64,000 bases of DNA from Rhizophagus clarus (taxonomy: Eukaryota > Glomeromycota > Glomeromycetes > Glomerales > Glomeraceae): assembly GCA_015698045.1 (NCBI GenBank), contig BLAL01000053.1, forward strand, positions 312,501 to 376,500, given 5' to 3'. How positions within the stretch are numbered: position 1 is the first letter of the stretch; every line of letters begins with the position of its first letter. Made by a program: the position numbers and the translations under genes. Below the pieces are notes generated by a model. That model was not told where the DNA came from and made no database searches. It saw only the letters and a program-made list of their open reading frames with translations. Below, piece by piece: positions 9,497 to 22,149 of this stretch.

Positions 9497-11660
9497 TTTT
9501 TTTTAACCAACTAAATTTTATTAAATTAAATGTTCAAAATAATCATGAATTTACAAATTATGAATATAAACATCCAAAAGAATTTTTATCTTAATGGATT
9601 ATCCATCGTATCATCTATTTTTTTTTTTTATATTTTTTTTAATTTTTTTTGCTTATTAGTCGATTGGTATAGATAATCTTAAAATATCAATTATAAAAGA
9701 AAAACGATGAAATTGCATTTTATTGCACTTTGTAATTTTTTTTTAAATATATTTATATAGTGAAACGAGTAAAATTTATTTTTAAACTTCATATGCAGTT
9801 TCATAATAGAATTCTACTACCTTTTGATTATGTAGTTGAATGAATATTTTGACTTTTTACGGTAACAATGAAATTCAGTCTCAACATTCCGTCTTTCAAT
9901 GTGAAATGAATACATGAGCAATAAAAAATTAAAAAATAATTAACAATTGAATGCAATAATCACAAAAAGGTCTTTCGTGTTTGTTATTATTTTTAATCAT
10001 ATTGATACACATTACACAAGTTGCACATCGCAACCATGATAGCACGCGTGCTCCAAAGAATTTTTCACGTTAAGAAAAATGCAGATACTTGGTATTTGTA
10101 TTAGATGGTTGTAAAAAAAGATGATTTTATAATTATTAAATTTATTAAAAGTTTACAAATTACCCGGGTCCTAAGATAGAAATTTTATTTATCTCTAGTA
10201 AAATACCTGGGTCTTATGAAATACGGTACGCAGTATTTTATTTATTTATTTATTTATTCTATTTATTTATCACAGAAGAAAGTTGAAATAGATAAACAGA
10301 AATATATGCACATAATTAGGGTATGCAGTATTTATTTTTATTTTTATTTTATTTTGAGTATATAGGCTAGGACTGTCAGTAGAATTACATAACGGAATAC
10401 AATAATAATAAAATTAAAGTTACGGTAATCTATGTTGTAGTTTGATACGCAGTAATCCTGCTTCCGTGATAAAAATAGTTTATTGCTTTTAGTCACGTGT
10501 TCTGTCTCCTCAAAAACTGAGTCGTACTACATTTTTTGTGTGATAAAACAATACTTTTTTTCAAATTTTAAGTTTGAACTTGGTTTTTTTACATACAAAT
10601 AGTATTCATCTTTTTACCTAATTACATGTTTACATGTAAAAATTTTAAGTATTATTAATATATTTTATTATAATATTTATTTACTAATAATAAAATGTAG
10701 CTATTTATTTTTATTTTTTTTTAAAATAATAAAATTAATACAATAGCAAAATAAGTAAAAAAAAAGTGGTTGTTTAATATTATTTTATAACATTTATTTA
10801 AAATAAATATCAAAGGTACACAATAATTTAATAGTAATTTAATATATAATAAATGTTTATGTTAAATAAGTTTTCTAAAGGCTTAGAATTTTTATTTTAC
10901 AAGAAAAAACGTGGCTAGCATTGATACATAATTATTCAAATGAAAATAAAAATAAAACTTGTCTCAGATTAATTTTGAGGTGATCTAAAAATAGTAAACA
11001 ATTTTATCACAAGCAGGATTACTGCTTCATGAAAAGGGGGATACTATATGCAATGCTAGCTAGGCAGTAACTCTGTTCACTTATATTCTATTTTGTTCTG
11101 ATTTTTCAAAATTTCTTAGCCAAATCAATTTATTTAAAATTGGAACAACGATTGGAAATAACGGACTAAAAAAATTGATGATCTGAGTGTTGAAAATGCA
11201 ATACATGCTTTAACATGATAGGTTAGAAATAAACTGAACAAATTGAACATGATTTTTCTACTCAATTTATGCCGTTTTTAATTGGCTAAAATTAATTACA
11301 CTAGAATCGGATCAGAATAGAATAGAATAGTAATGAACAGGACTAGTATAAATATTTACAGTACATGACTTTGGTTAACTAAAATTTCTCAATACCAATG
11401 CTATATTTAAGCAACAGATTATATAATTGTTCAGTAATATATATATATACTACACAATTGTGGCGCAATATAAATATATTGTAATTTTGATTATACTAAT
11501 TACAACTGAATTCCCTATTGTATTAAATGGATTTCGGTGATTTGCCAGGATCCTGCATTTTTATTTATTAGAATCAAAAGATTCTTATTTATATAAAGCG
11601 ATATTTAAATACATTGACATTACAAAACAATCATATTTTTTCAAAATTAGAACCACTAGC
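9497..11660. other. Core of transposon, no gene recognised
   Basis: AT-rich. It holds a TTTA microsatellite (about 10236-10262), CCGGGTC/CTGGGTC words near 10164-10213, and an inverted pair, GCAGTAATCCTGCT (10449-10462) facing AGCAGGATTACTGC (about 11013-11026), enclosing about 550 bp. The pair could be a small nested element, but no target duplication was found. Confidence 0.45.
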
Positions 11661-11940
11661 TTCGTTTGTAAATATTAAATTGAGGGGTAAAAATCGTATT
11701 TTTTTTTTTAATTGTATAATTGTATGATTTTTACATGTAAAGAAATAAACGGATAATATTTATACGCGTTATTTGTTTCAAGTTTATTTTTTTCTTTAGC
11801 GTCATTTGTAAATATTAAATTAAGGGGTAAAAATCATATTTTTTTTCTTATTGCATGATCGCATGATTTTACATGTGAAGAAATAAAACAGAAAAATACT
11901 TATAAGCGTTATTTGTTTCAAACTTATATGTTTTCCTTGC
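11661..11940. repeat. Tandem duplication upstream of the HECT gene
   Basis: A unit of about 139 bp beginning TTTGTAAATATTAAATTRAG occurs at about 11664 and again at 11803. The shared order is GGGGTAAAAATC, T run, TGTATGAT/GCATGAT, TTTACATGT, AAGAAATAAA, GCGTTATTTGTTTCAA. It ends about 50 bp before the ATG at 11993, so it probably spans the promoter. Confidence 0.7.
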
Positions 11941-11992
11941 TCTCCTTACTCTCGAAGAAGTCTGAGTATTTTTGAACTAATATTGATTTAAG

Positions 11993-14900
11993 ATGGATTT
12001 AAATAACATAAATGCTCTACCAAAGAAATGTCACGCCTGTTCCACTTGCAAAAAATTCAAAGCCAATATCGACAATCCAAGTATCTGTAGACTGTGTAAT
12101 CATAACCTTAACTACCACGAGCAAGTAAATAAATTTTTTAGTTTTACAAAGAAACATTATTTATTCTTTAATATAATATAATCATAATAATATTTAATAA
12201 TCATTATTTTCTATTAACTGTTAAGTACGCAGAATTAATTTTCAATCAGAAGATGCTCACTGGTGATCTACAAAATTTAGATATGCTACCTAGGAAATGT
12301 TATAAATGTAATTGTCAAAAATTCGACCGATCAAATGATAATGAAGAAATCTGCGCAGTGTGCAATGATGACGAAGGAGAGCATCATCAAATAAGAAGTT
12401 ACTATATTATAAATTCAATTTTTTATTGAATGAATAATTTTTATTAATATACCAAATTAATTTATTAAAGTGGGAAGTAACCATATCTCAAACACCGCTT
12501 AATCAAAATTTCATGATGGCCCAAAGTTCAAATGTATCGAATTCAAATACTGCACAGATCCGCACATTGGCAAATTCAAATTTTAACGCAAATACATTGT
12601 CCACACAAAATATTGCTGGACCAGCAAATTCAGATTCGAGACAGACAGCAGATACTAACACAAATACATTGTCCACACAAAATATTGCCAGATCAGCAAA
12701 TTCAGATTCGAGACAGACAATACAAGTTCCAAGAAACGGATTTATTTCAGGCCCTTATTCATCAAATGGTGATGATGTTAATAGGATTTTAAATGATGAA
12801 GAAGTACGAAGTAGGCTATTAAATATAAGAGATAATATTAATATACGTGAAACTTCACAATTGTATGATAAAATGAGAAAAAAAAACAAGTCATTTGAGC
12901 CCCTAGTTATATTACTAAGATATAAGGGAAGTAAAAACATGGTCCCAAAGGAAGGCACTTCAATGTAAGTAATAACAAGCATTTTAATTTAATTTAATTT
13001 AATATCAAAATTTAAATTTTAAAAATCTAGTTTCAAATGGCTTGAAGAAAAGCAATGGATAAAAAATATAAAATTTACACGTTCTGATGCTAACTACGTG
13101 AACAAAAAGATATTGAAAAATTTTCCGATATTAAAGGATTATGGATGGATATGCCTAAAACCTACTCAAACTAATCAATTAATACCTTTCAGAGAGGGTC
13201 AAGTAATAGATGGTGAATTATTAAAAAGGTAAATATAAGCAATCAATAAATATTCTTATTTTTTGATCCTTAATTATATATATAACACTACATATTACTA
13301 GTGCTGCTACGTATAGAAAGAGGTTATATATTGCTCCAAAAAGAAGCATTATACTCAATGACGGAAAGGACAATTCAGATAGCGAATCGGAACAATCATC
13401 AAATGGCTCGGATACAGCAGATCATAGTAATGAAAGGTTTGTTTTACTGTAATTCAAAAAATAATATCTCACAAAATCAAAGTTTCACATTTTTTTGCTT
13501 GATACAATAGTAGAGGAGCAAATTCAGGTAGCGATAACAATAGGATTATTCAAAGATCTAATACCCAAACAAGCACAGCTACAATTAATCTCGCTCAACA
13601 ATCGTTAGGTAACATATTGCTCTTAATAAACATGTTACATTTAATTGCTGGTACTATGTAACAACAACTAATTGTTTTTGTTTTTTAATTTTATTTTTAC
13701 CTACAATTAATTAATTATAAATTCAAACAACTTACCAGATACAGAAGAGTTTAAAACTCAAATATTAAACAAATATAGACTGGATAATCATATTTATGAT
13801 AATCCCATAAGTGACATTATTATTGATACCCGAAATGATATAATTTCTTCGTTATTAAATTGGTTACATAATGCCAATGTATTGGATATCCTTAAAAAAC
13901 CAGTTATCAAAATCAATGATGAAGAGTAAGATTATGATCTTTTTTAAAAAATTTTTATTAATAATGTAACAAATAATATATGTTTTTTTTTAAATTTAGC
14001 ATGACCGATACAGGTGGTGGTTTTAGAGATACAACTGAATCATTTTGGGAGAAGATCAAAACTGAAAATGTTAACGGTGGCCGGCTGTTTGATGACGGAG
14101 AGAATACATTCTTTATAAGATATAATAATGAGTCTACCGAGTGGAAGTATCCCGAAATTATCGGAAAAGCCTTATTTTGGTGTTGGCTGCACCAAGGTGC
14201 ATGGCCTAAATGGCTACATAAAATGCACCTGGTGTATGTAATTTATGGGGAAGAAAATATAAATACTGTCAATATACTTGGCGAATATATACCGTATCTT
14301 CATGACTTCGTAAGAAATAACGATAAATTATCCTTATGGGCGATCACTAGAAACAAGAATGTAAGATTTTTTAAAAATATCGTTTATAAAAAAAATTTAT
14401 TTAATATAACTTTTGTATAATTTATTCAGATAGAACAACTTTTAACTATGAGTAATCATGAGTTATCTTCATATATTTCCAAATACGAAGTTGTGATTAA
14501 ACGGTTGGAAAGCCTCAAGTTGCTTAAAAAAGGATTTAATATTCTCAATATAATTGGAGTATGTATTCTTTTTTTTTTTAAAAAAAAAAAAGAAAGAAAA
14601 TTGCATTATTAAAAAAAAAATTTCTTTATTAACAGCTACTTCAAGATTACGGATGGGAGAAAATCGAAAGGCAACTCTAATACTCTATAAAGAATTGAAT
14701 TATGACGAATTCTTTAATCAATTCGACTCATCTATAAACGAATTCAATATGACAACAGAAGCAAGAAAAAGAATATTTCAGTGGTTTCAAAATTATATAT
14801 TCAAACAGCCTAAAAAGAACCTTGAACTCATAATGAAGTTTATAACCGGGTCATCAAGGACTCCTGTGTTAATGAAAATAAAAGTAAGTTTATTGAAAAT

Positions 14901-15513
14901 TTATTTTTGGTTGGTTCAAGCTTATAGTAGAGATTACCTGCTGGAAATTTGCTCATTTGTTGTTAAATAGATCGAATGGTTAGGAGATGCAGCAGGATCG
15001 ACGGGCTCTAGATTAAAACGACTTCCAATATCAAGCACTTGTGCTTCAGTTCTAATACTTCATGACACATATGAAACCAACAGTGAATCACAAATTAATT
15101 TTGAAGCCGATCTTGACACAGGTTTCTTTGAGTCTGAAGGTTTTGATGAAAGATTATATCGGAACAATTATACACGCCTTAATTCTACTATTAGTAATGC
15201 TGAGGTAATCGATTTAACACAAACTACAACTGATCTTATAGAAGATGATGTTGATGGCAGTGAAGGTAGGAGAGGTGGTACTAGTAGAAGAGGCAACAGA
15301 AGAGGTAGAAGAGGTGGTAGAAATCATGATACAAGAGGTAGTACAAGAGGTGGTAATGTAGTTAGCAGAAGAGGCCTAAGGAGTCAAGATCAGCAGCAGC
15401 AGAATAATACAAGTCTCGTTAATGATAATTGGAACGTTCTTTTACCAGAACATATAGAAGACCAAATACGAATAACACGAAGTGGAGGGAGGAGTCAAAG
15501 AGAAGTAGTATAG
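11993..15513 (+). CDS. HECT-type E3 ubiquitin ligase carried by the transposon, 11 exons
   Basis: Exons read by eye: 11993-12124, 12226-12390, 12471-12964, 13031-13228, 13302-13436, 13511-13608, 13739-13925, 14000-14360, 14430-14558, 14636-14883, 14971-15513; about 896 residues. Two Cys-rich modules (CxxCxxCxxF...CxxC...H, and CYKCNC...CAVC...H) probably bind zinc. A Ser/Asn-rich linker follows. The HECT domain (about residues 465-760) has TDTGGGFRD near its start, TGSSRTPV, and the active-site segment STCASVLIL with the likely catalytic Cys at 15040-15042, closest to the G2E3-like HECT group. After it come VIDLT (15205-15219), a SUMO-interaction-like motif followed by acids, and an Arg-Gly-rich tail. 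Oddities: intron 2 starts AT instead of GT at 12391, and exon 10 changes frame once near 14680, unless a later acceptor (14661) is used. The gene may therefore be damaged. Confidence 0.78.
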
Positions 15514-17089
15514 CTAATTATATACACATGTATTAATGACGTGTTAAAAATTTTATTGTCAATGTTAAAAATGTATAAAATAAAATCGTTAGTAAAAAAA
15601 AAACGTTCAGTTAACTAAACGTAATGTTAATATTACATACATTAATATAAAGATAACCTAAAAGGTAATCTAAGGCTAAAAAATAATGTAAAAAAAATGG
15701 ATGGCAAATTTAAATGTCAACGAATCTATTTTAAATAATCATTGCACGATAAATAATAAGAGATTATTATATTGTATTTAGATTATTACATCATAATTTC
15801 TAATGTTTGGACAATAAATTTAATTATTCTATCATAATTTCTGATTTCTATCAAGTTTGATCAGTATTGTTGCGTGATATTACAATCGGCCATTTATTTG
15901 TGATCGTACAGCTTAATTTTGACGCTATTTTTTAGTTTATTTCAGTATATTCAGTATATGAATATATGACTTTAAGAAAAGTAAAAAAATGCGGATAAGT
16001 TTATGTAAAAAATCGTGTCGCCCAGCATTACATTAATTTCTGATTGTTGTGTAATCTTTAATCTTGTTTGCATATATAAATTATATAAAATACACGCATA
16101 TATTACTCATAAAATGCATAATGATTTCATATTATATTTGTAATTATGTTCTATTCGTCTGATTAATAAATGATTTTAATTCCTAAATGCATACATTAAT
16201 GGAAGATAGGTATCGGAATGTTAGAGCTTGGTGGCTGTGAGTACAAGATCGCCCAAGGACAAGTTGTCTGCTTGACAGTTTGTGTGGTTTGGCAATTCGG
16301 CAACAAACATAATTGGTTTTATAAAAAGAAAGGGAATTCTATAGCTTTTCTGGTTTTTTAGTAGTCAGCCTTAGTTCATTAACAATAATTGAATATTGCA
16401 GAGCATGTTAATATTGTATTTTTTTATTGGTTAGTAAAGAGACCTATTGATCATTTCTAACATATTGCTTTCACATTATTTCATTACACTGTATTTATTA
16501 TTTACTGATTAGCATATATACATTGATTTTATTACACATTTTATTGCTATTATTATAAACTTTATTACATTTATTTTCTGTTATCATTTTCAATTAACAT
16601 ACATTGAGTGGTAACATTATTACAATATTATTCAATTTTTAAAAAATCGTACAAATATCTGATATATATTAGTGGTGACTAATAGTTTAGATATCGATAT
16701 GCATTTAATTAGTTACAGAGATAGATCATTTTTTGACCAGTGAAGCACAGTACGAGCTTTGACTGGACAAAGAACAATTGAAGGGGAACACTTCAGGAAG
16801 TCGGGAAAAATTCATCCGATCGGTCATGTGATTTAGTTTAGTTTCACAAATCATTAATTTCGTTCTTTATCGATCTTTTTTTTTATTGTTTCATCATACA
16901 ACTTAAAATAACTTAAAATAAATCTTTATTATTAAAAGAAAGTATAAAACTGTCTTTAGTATTCCATAGTCCATATTCCCACACTCTTCCTTTTACTTTT
17001 TCTTCCTTTTTCCCTTTCATTCGCTCTTCCTTTTTCCCTCTCTATTTACCCTTCTTTTCAATTTCCTCCTTCTTTCAAACAGAAAGTTC
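15514..17089. other. Core of transposon, no gene recognised
   Basis: It begins with the HECT gene 3' region (AATAAA-like signal at about 15580). The rest is AT-rich with no convincing exon. A less AT-rich patch at 16200-16380 and another at 16735-16830 resemble nothing I know. A C/T-rich tract (16975-17080) leads into the cassette array. Confidence 0.45.
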
Positions 17090-19015
17090 TCCCTCAGAAT
17101 TCGGTAGGAGAGGTAAACATTTTTTAATTATTTTTACTTTTAATTGCTCTTCTAACGAACAGTTACTAACAGTCGTCTGTCTTCCTATTTTAGACCGTAG
17201 CTTTTGGCTCCTTTATGGTAGGCGCGTTGAATTTCGATGTCTAACCACACGATATAAAGTCTAATGTAGTAAGATAAATTATATATCAATAAAATTTTAT
17301 TTTTATTATTTTAACGAACTTTACTAACAGTTCGCTTTTTTTTTGTAGACGGCCGGTTCTTGAATTAAAATAAAAAAAAAAAAATTTTTTTATATTACTT
17401 ATATTTTCATTAACACTCCTATACCCTTAACAAAATCCATATCCAAGGAGATTCGAGGAACCGGCCGCCTAAAAAAAAAAACAAAAATAAACGAAACGTT
17501 AATAATCATTTCGTTTGTTAAAAAAGATAAATCGAAAGAAAAATCAACTGTTACTTACCCCAAGTTTCGAAACGTCAGTTCATTTCGTTAAAAAAATAAT
17601 CACTGATTGTTCGTTTTTATAGGCGATTTTTCGAATCTCCCTGGATATGAGATACTGGAAAGTAAAACAATTCGGATCTCTCTGAAAGATGCTATGCAGC
17701 TATGGCCAAAAGGGGGACAACAGGTTTATATTGGGACTTCGGTAAGTTTGACTTTCTTTTTTACTTCACTCTGCCTTTTAACGAACTGTTGCTAATAGTT
17801 CTTTTTTTTCTTTTGTAGGTGATTCTTCGGTTCTTCTGGGCACAAGATTCCAGTGGGTAAAATATTCTTATAATATTATTTCAAATTAATTCTTTAAATG
17901 AAACTTTTGTTAATGTTTTATCTTGGTTTTTTTTAGATGGCCATAAGAATGCATGAGAATCCTTGGAAAATGAATGTCTTCTAACGAATCGTCACCGTCA
18001 TTTCGTTTTCTTCATTTTTTTTTTTTTTTTTGAACAGTTTGCCGCTCTTTGGGTCTATTAGGTGAGCTATTTTTTATTGGTTTTAATGAAACGAACGAAA
18101 CGTTTTCTAACGTTTCGATTTCCTTTTTTAGATGGTCGGGTCTCTAGACGTGTGGAATTTTGGTGGTTAATTTATTTCTTTGGAGGGTATTTTCTTTAAA
18201 TATTTCTTAGATGAAGCATTTATTAACGTTTCTATTTTTATCCGATTTTCTCGAATATCTATAAACGTGGATTTCTGTAAGGGTTTAACGATCATATCTT
18301 CTTCACTTGCTAATACCGTTCTCTAATGTTATAAACTATCTCTTTAACAAAACGTTTATTAAGCGGTTTATTTTTTTCTTTTGTAGCTTTGTTACAGCGC
18401 TCCTGGTCTTTTTGGACGTATATTTCTGTGGGTGTTTAAACTTTTTTTTTTTTATTGGGGTTTTTTTTTACTTTAACAAAAAGAAACATCTAATAATATT
18501 TCATTCTTTTATTCATGTAGTTTAACGGCTGTTTTTATGCTTCTGGAAGCCAGATTGCAGTAAGCACCTCATTTTTTTTTTAATTTATATTTCTTATTTT
18601 AACGAAAAGAAACGTTTACTAACGTTTCCTTCATTTTTTTCTTTTGCAGTTGCAGATTTTAGGCGGCTCTTGGATAGGTAGTTTTTTCTTAAAATTTTTT
18701 TGACCATAATGAATAATGATTTTAACGAAACATTAACTAATGTTTCATTTTTTTTTTTTTTTTTTTTTTAGGTCTAGTGTGACTTTGAGCGCGGATTCAA
18801 GTGAGTTTTCTTGCTTCTTCCTTTAACGTTATTTTTTTAACGAAACGTTATTAACATCAGTCTTGGATTTTCATTTTTTTTTTTTTTAGACGACTATTCT
18901 TCAGGTTTTTGGACGTGTTGAAGTTCTGTATGGGGTTTCTTTTGAATTATTTTTTAGCGAAACAATTACTTCTATTTCGTTTTTTTTTTTCCATTTTTCG
19001 GCCTTGTTAAGGATA
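17090..19015 (+). repeat. Array of short exon-like segments separated by hairpin-bearing intron-like cassettes
   Basis: At least ten units of about 80-200 bp. Each exon-like core (20-150 bp) is followed by GTAAG/GTGAG/GTAGGT-like donors. Then comes an AACGAA...TTCGTT-type inverted repeat with a branch-point-like CTAAC or CTAAT in its loop or 3' arm, then a T-rich tract ending TTTTAG. Stems: CGAACT/AGTTCG (17315-17334), GAACT/AGTTC (17783-17801), CGAAACGTT/AACGTTTCG (18096-18117), GAAACGTT/AACGTTTC (18609-18628), GAAACATT/AATGTTTC (18727-18746). Cores share GACGTGT and GAATTTTGG words. No long frame joins the cores, so this may be a non-coding spliced transcript or a repeat that mimics one. 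Confidence 0.65.
17349..17640. repeat. Inverted cassette within the array
   Basis: GACGGCCGGTTCTTGAAT (17349-17366) faces ATTCGAGGAACCGGCCGCC (about 17451-17469). The reverse complement of 17420-17550 is itself a cassette: hairpin, T tract, AG, then a core with TCGAATCTCC and TGGATATG. This matches the forward core at about 17632-17652. One unit therefore lies in opposite orientation, giving a snap-back structure. Confidence 0.65.
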
Positions 19016-19513
19016 GTTTGTGGGCAATTTTTGTCATCAGAAATTTTATTAATGATCAAATAAGAATGTAACAACATAATATTAGCTTTTTTATATTAGT
19101 AAAATAGCGTGATAATAAATACAATTTTGTACATTAAATTTAAACAGATAATTATGACTATTATAATAATAATATATTAAATATTAGTATAATGTTTATT
19201 AAATTTAAAATGCATGTACATCATGATATACAAGCAATGCACATTTTGATATTTTCATCACATTTTTATGAACATTTAGAGGACGATACATTTTTCCTGT
19301 GACTCCCTGATGCAGGTTAATATTGACAAAATTGGTTATTGCTTTTTAGTCATCTATATTACGTATTGAAACAAATTAATTCGATGAAAATGTGGATTTG
19401 CATGCATGGGACAAACGTATAGTAAATCTATATTAGATAATCTTTTTTTCCAAAAATTAAAAAGAAAGAGAATAACATAACATTTAGTTACTTTGTCAAG
19501 TTTAAGTATAATC

Positions 19514-20959
19514 ATGTCGCAGGAAAATTTCGAAAGTTACGCTGGAGAGTGTTTATTCAATGCTATCAATGTCCTTGAAAAGGGTGATGATATAAATGCG
19601 ATGGAATTACAAGTAGAACGCCTTGCAACATTAGTTTCAATGTATTTAGGAGTTCAGAATTTTTATAGTGACGAGACTTTTCAAACAAAATTAAATGATA
19701 TAAAATTTGTTGTAAACAGACTAAATCAAAGAATTGAGTTCTTGAATAATGACACTAGTTTTGCAGTTAGAAATTTTGTTCGAAAAGAAAAAACAGGTGG
19801 AAGACCAAAATCTTTGATCAACGAAGATGCTGTTAAATTATTAAGACAACAAGGATATCATTGGACGGATATAGCAAATACGTTTAATATATCTGCCAAA
19901 ACTTTAAGCAGACGGAGGGAGGAAAGTAATCTTCAAGATACGATTCAGCCATATACTGCTCTTACAGATGATGAACTTGATGAGATTGTTAAGCAGTTGA
20001 AGTCAGAAAATCCATTTTTTGGACAAAGTATGATGATGGGTGCTGTATGTTCAAGAGGAATCAAAGTTACTAGGCAACGGCTACGTGATTCTATCCAGCG
20101 TGTAGATGCTTTGGGTACTGTTACACGCTGGATTAATATCACTCCACGTCGTGTATATCATGTTGCTGGTCCAAACGCATTATGGCACATAGATGGTCAT
20201 CATAAGCTCATTCGGTGGAAATTAGTCATCCATGCCGGTATTGATGGATTTTCTAGAGCAATAACATATTTACATTGTAATAATAACAATCGAGCTGACA
20301 CTGTGTTTGTATATTTCAAAAAAGGTTGTGATCACTTTGGTACACCAAGTCGCGTCCGAGCGGACTGTGGTGGAGAGAATGTTAAAGTGCAAAGATATAT
20401 GAATTCTTATCGTGGTGAAAATCGCGGAAGTTTTATTGCAGGACGCTCTGTTCACAACCAAAGAATCGAAAGACTTTGGGTAGATTTAGCGCGTAATATA
20501 GTAAAGACTTATTTCACAATTTTTATGTATTTAGAGGACAGACATGGGTTAGATATTAATAATCCCATATACATTTTTTGCTTGCACTATGTATTTATAC
20601 ATCGAATTAACCAAAGTTTATCACAATGGAAAGCTTCCTGGAATAACCATAAAATTCGTACAGAGAATCATCAAACTCCAATGCAATTATACAGTAAAGG
20701 TATGATTGAATCAGGTTTTAGAGGAATGGAGGATGATTTAGTTGATCCAAATGAGTACGGAATTGATTGGGAGGGTCCGACTCCTGCTGAAGAAGACAAT
20801 ACAGTGACTGTTGATGAACCAAGAAATATATTGACAGACGAACAGTATCGGTCTTTACGATCAATGGTTGATCCATTAGAAGAGGATGAAGAAGGTTTTG
20901 GAATAAATGTTTATAAAAAAACAGTTAGTGTAGTAGCTACAATTCTAAGAAATAATTAG
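19514..20959 (+). CDS. DDE integrase/transposase with rve-type core, intact
   Basis: 481 residues from the ATG at 19514, one uninterrupted frame. Residues about 95-140 (GGRPKSL...[17 protein letters not shown]) form a helix-turn-helix DNA-binding region. The catalytic core has [13 protein letters not shown] (Asp227), RADCGGEN (Asp284) and NQRIERLW (Glu319), giving a D-D(34)E triad with the [13 protein letters not shown] signature. This family is usually annotated as integrase core domain proteins and is multi-copy in some animals and fungi. An acidic C-terminal tail (about 405-481) follows. It is the only candidate for mobilising the 20.4-kb unit. Its integrity contrasts with the decayed elements elsewhere in the window. 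Superfamily placement (IS3EU-, Ginger- or KDZ-like, or new) is not decided by eye. Confidence 0.9.
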   Translation: MSQENFESYAGECLFNAINVLEKGDDINAMELQVERLATLVSMYLGVQNFYSDETFQTKLNDIKFVVNRLNQRIEFLNNDTSFAVRNFVRKEKTGGRPKSLINEDAVKLLRQQGYHWTDIANTFNISAKTLSRRREESNLQDTIQPYTALTDDELDEIVKQLKSENPFFGQSMMMGAVCSRGIKVTRQRLRDSIQRVDALGTVTRWINITPRRVYHVAGPNALWHIDGHHKLIRWKLVIHAGIDGFSRAITYLHCNNNNRADTVFVYFKKGCDHFGTPSRVRADCGGENVKVQRYMNSYRGENRGSFIAGRSVHNQRIERLWVDLARNIVKTYFTIFMYLEDRHGLDINNPIYIFCLHYVFIHRINQSLSQWKASWNNHKIRTENHQTPMQLYSKGMIESGFRGMEDDLVDPNEYGIDWEGPTPAEEDNTVTVDEPRNILTDEQYRSLRSMVDPLEEDEEGFGINVYKKTVSVVATILRNN

Positions 20960-21648
20960 TGATCTTATTTTTTTTTTTTTGGAAAATATGGCCCAGTCAT
21001 TTGGTAACAAAATACCCAATTCAATGAACCTTACGGGATGAATCATCTTCAATACCCGCCCATAAAAATATTATGCAATTATTTCTATTTTTGTTAATAA
21101 ACTTTAAGATTAAGGTATCATTAATTAGGAAAGACTAATTCTTTATGTTCACAAATAAATCATGAAAATCTAAACAGTACATAAGATTAATATTTGAAAT
21201 AAACTAAAATTATTGTTCACATTTTAAAATAGCATTATAATAACTAAGTAAATAACATATCAGAAAACCGTCACAAAAACCTTCCTTTCAGTTCAGTACC
21301 CATGCTATCTCAAAACCAACATATAGAGTTTAGTTGGTTTCAGGTTTAGTTGAATAAAAAAAAATTATAAAACCTCACCATTTTTTACTTGCAATTTACC
21401 AAATTTTAAGGTCAATTTGATTGCTAATAAAACTGTTTTGTTTGTTCCTAAAACAATAAAAAAAAATATTTACATTAATGTTTCTTGAAAAAGAATCCTT
21501 GTATGATAATTGTATATTCATTGAAATTAATATTATATAAAGTACATGAATATATTACTATATGAAAAGAAAGAAAAAGTTTTAAAGAAGGCGGGATGGA
21601 GAGAGGTCATTACTTAAACCACAAGTCTGGCCGGGAATTAGACCAACG
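20960..21648. other. Integrase 3' region, no gene
   Basis: AT-rich sequence between the integrase stop and the inner end of the right arm. Nothing recognisable on either strand. Confidence 0.5.
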
Positions 21649-21827
21649 AGTGATAATTTCAAAAATAAAACAATATCCGATCCAGTGGAATAGGTTCGAA
21701 CCAAGAAAACTAAACTTTACTATTTTTATCAGATTATTAAATTAATTTGGCAATGTATGTAGATCTATGCCAAAAGCTCAGTGAATGTTTATTTCCAAAA
21801 AAAGCCTATGATCGAAAAAGAACAAAA

Positions 21828-22068
21828 AAACAGGCGCACCTGCCGCAATCTGCCGCAACTGCCGCAATCAGGCGCCTAAAACAGGCGCAACTGCCGCAAT
21901 CAGACGCAACTGCCGCACTTTGGCGCCTCAGGCGCCTAAAAATCAGGCGCATCCTGCGCATCAGGCGCCTAAAAACTAGGTGCACCTGCCGCACTCAGGC
22001 GCCTAAAAACAGGCGCACCTGCCGCACTTAGCGCATCAGGCGCCTAAAAACAGGCGCACCTGCTGCAA
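21828..22068. repeat. Arm array III, right copy (AGGCGCCT repeats)
   Basis: CAGGCGCCTAAAAACAGGCG-type units ending in CACCTGCCGCA. It is the reverse complement of the left copy and ends with CTGCTGCAAAATATGGCAC, which matches the left-arm start of the block at about 9080-9100. Confidence 0.85.
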
Positions 22069-22149
22069 AATATGGCACACTTTTGTCTTGGATGGCTTGC
22101 CATAGATTTTTGCATTTTTTTACAAAATTAATTTATCCTTTTTTGGAAA

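Noticed and set aside
10449-11026. Inverted pair GCAGTAATCCTGCT as ends of a nested transposon
   Set aside because: Only 14 bp match, the sequence beyond diverges and no target duplication was found. Kept only as a note.
21747-22031. Arg/Pro-like open frame across array III (also 9261-9449 in the left arm)
   Set aside because: It follows the periodic AGGCGCCT repeat in either orientation, and its left-arm counterpart is on the opposite strand with indels.
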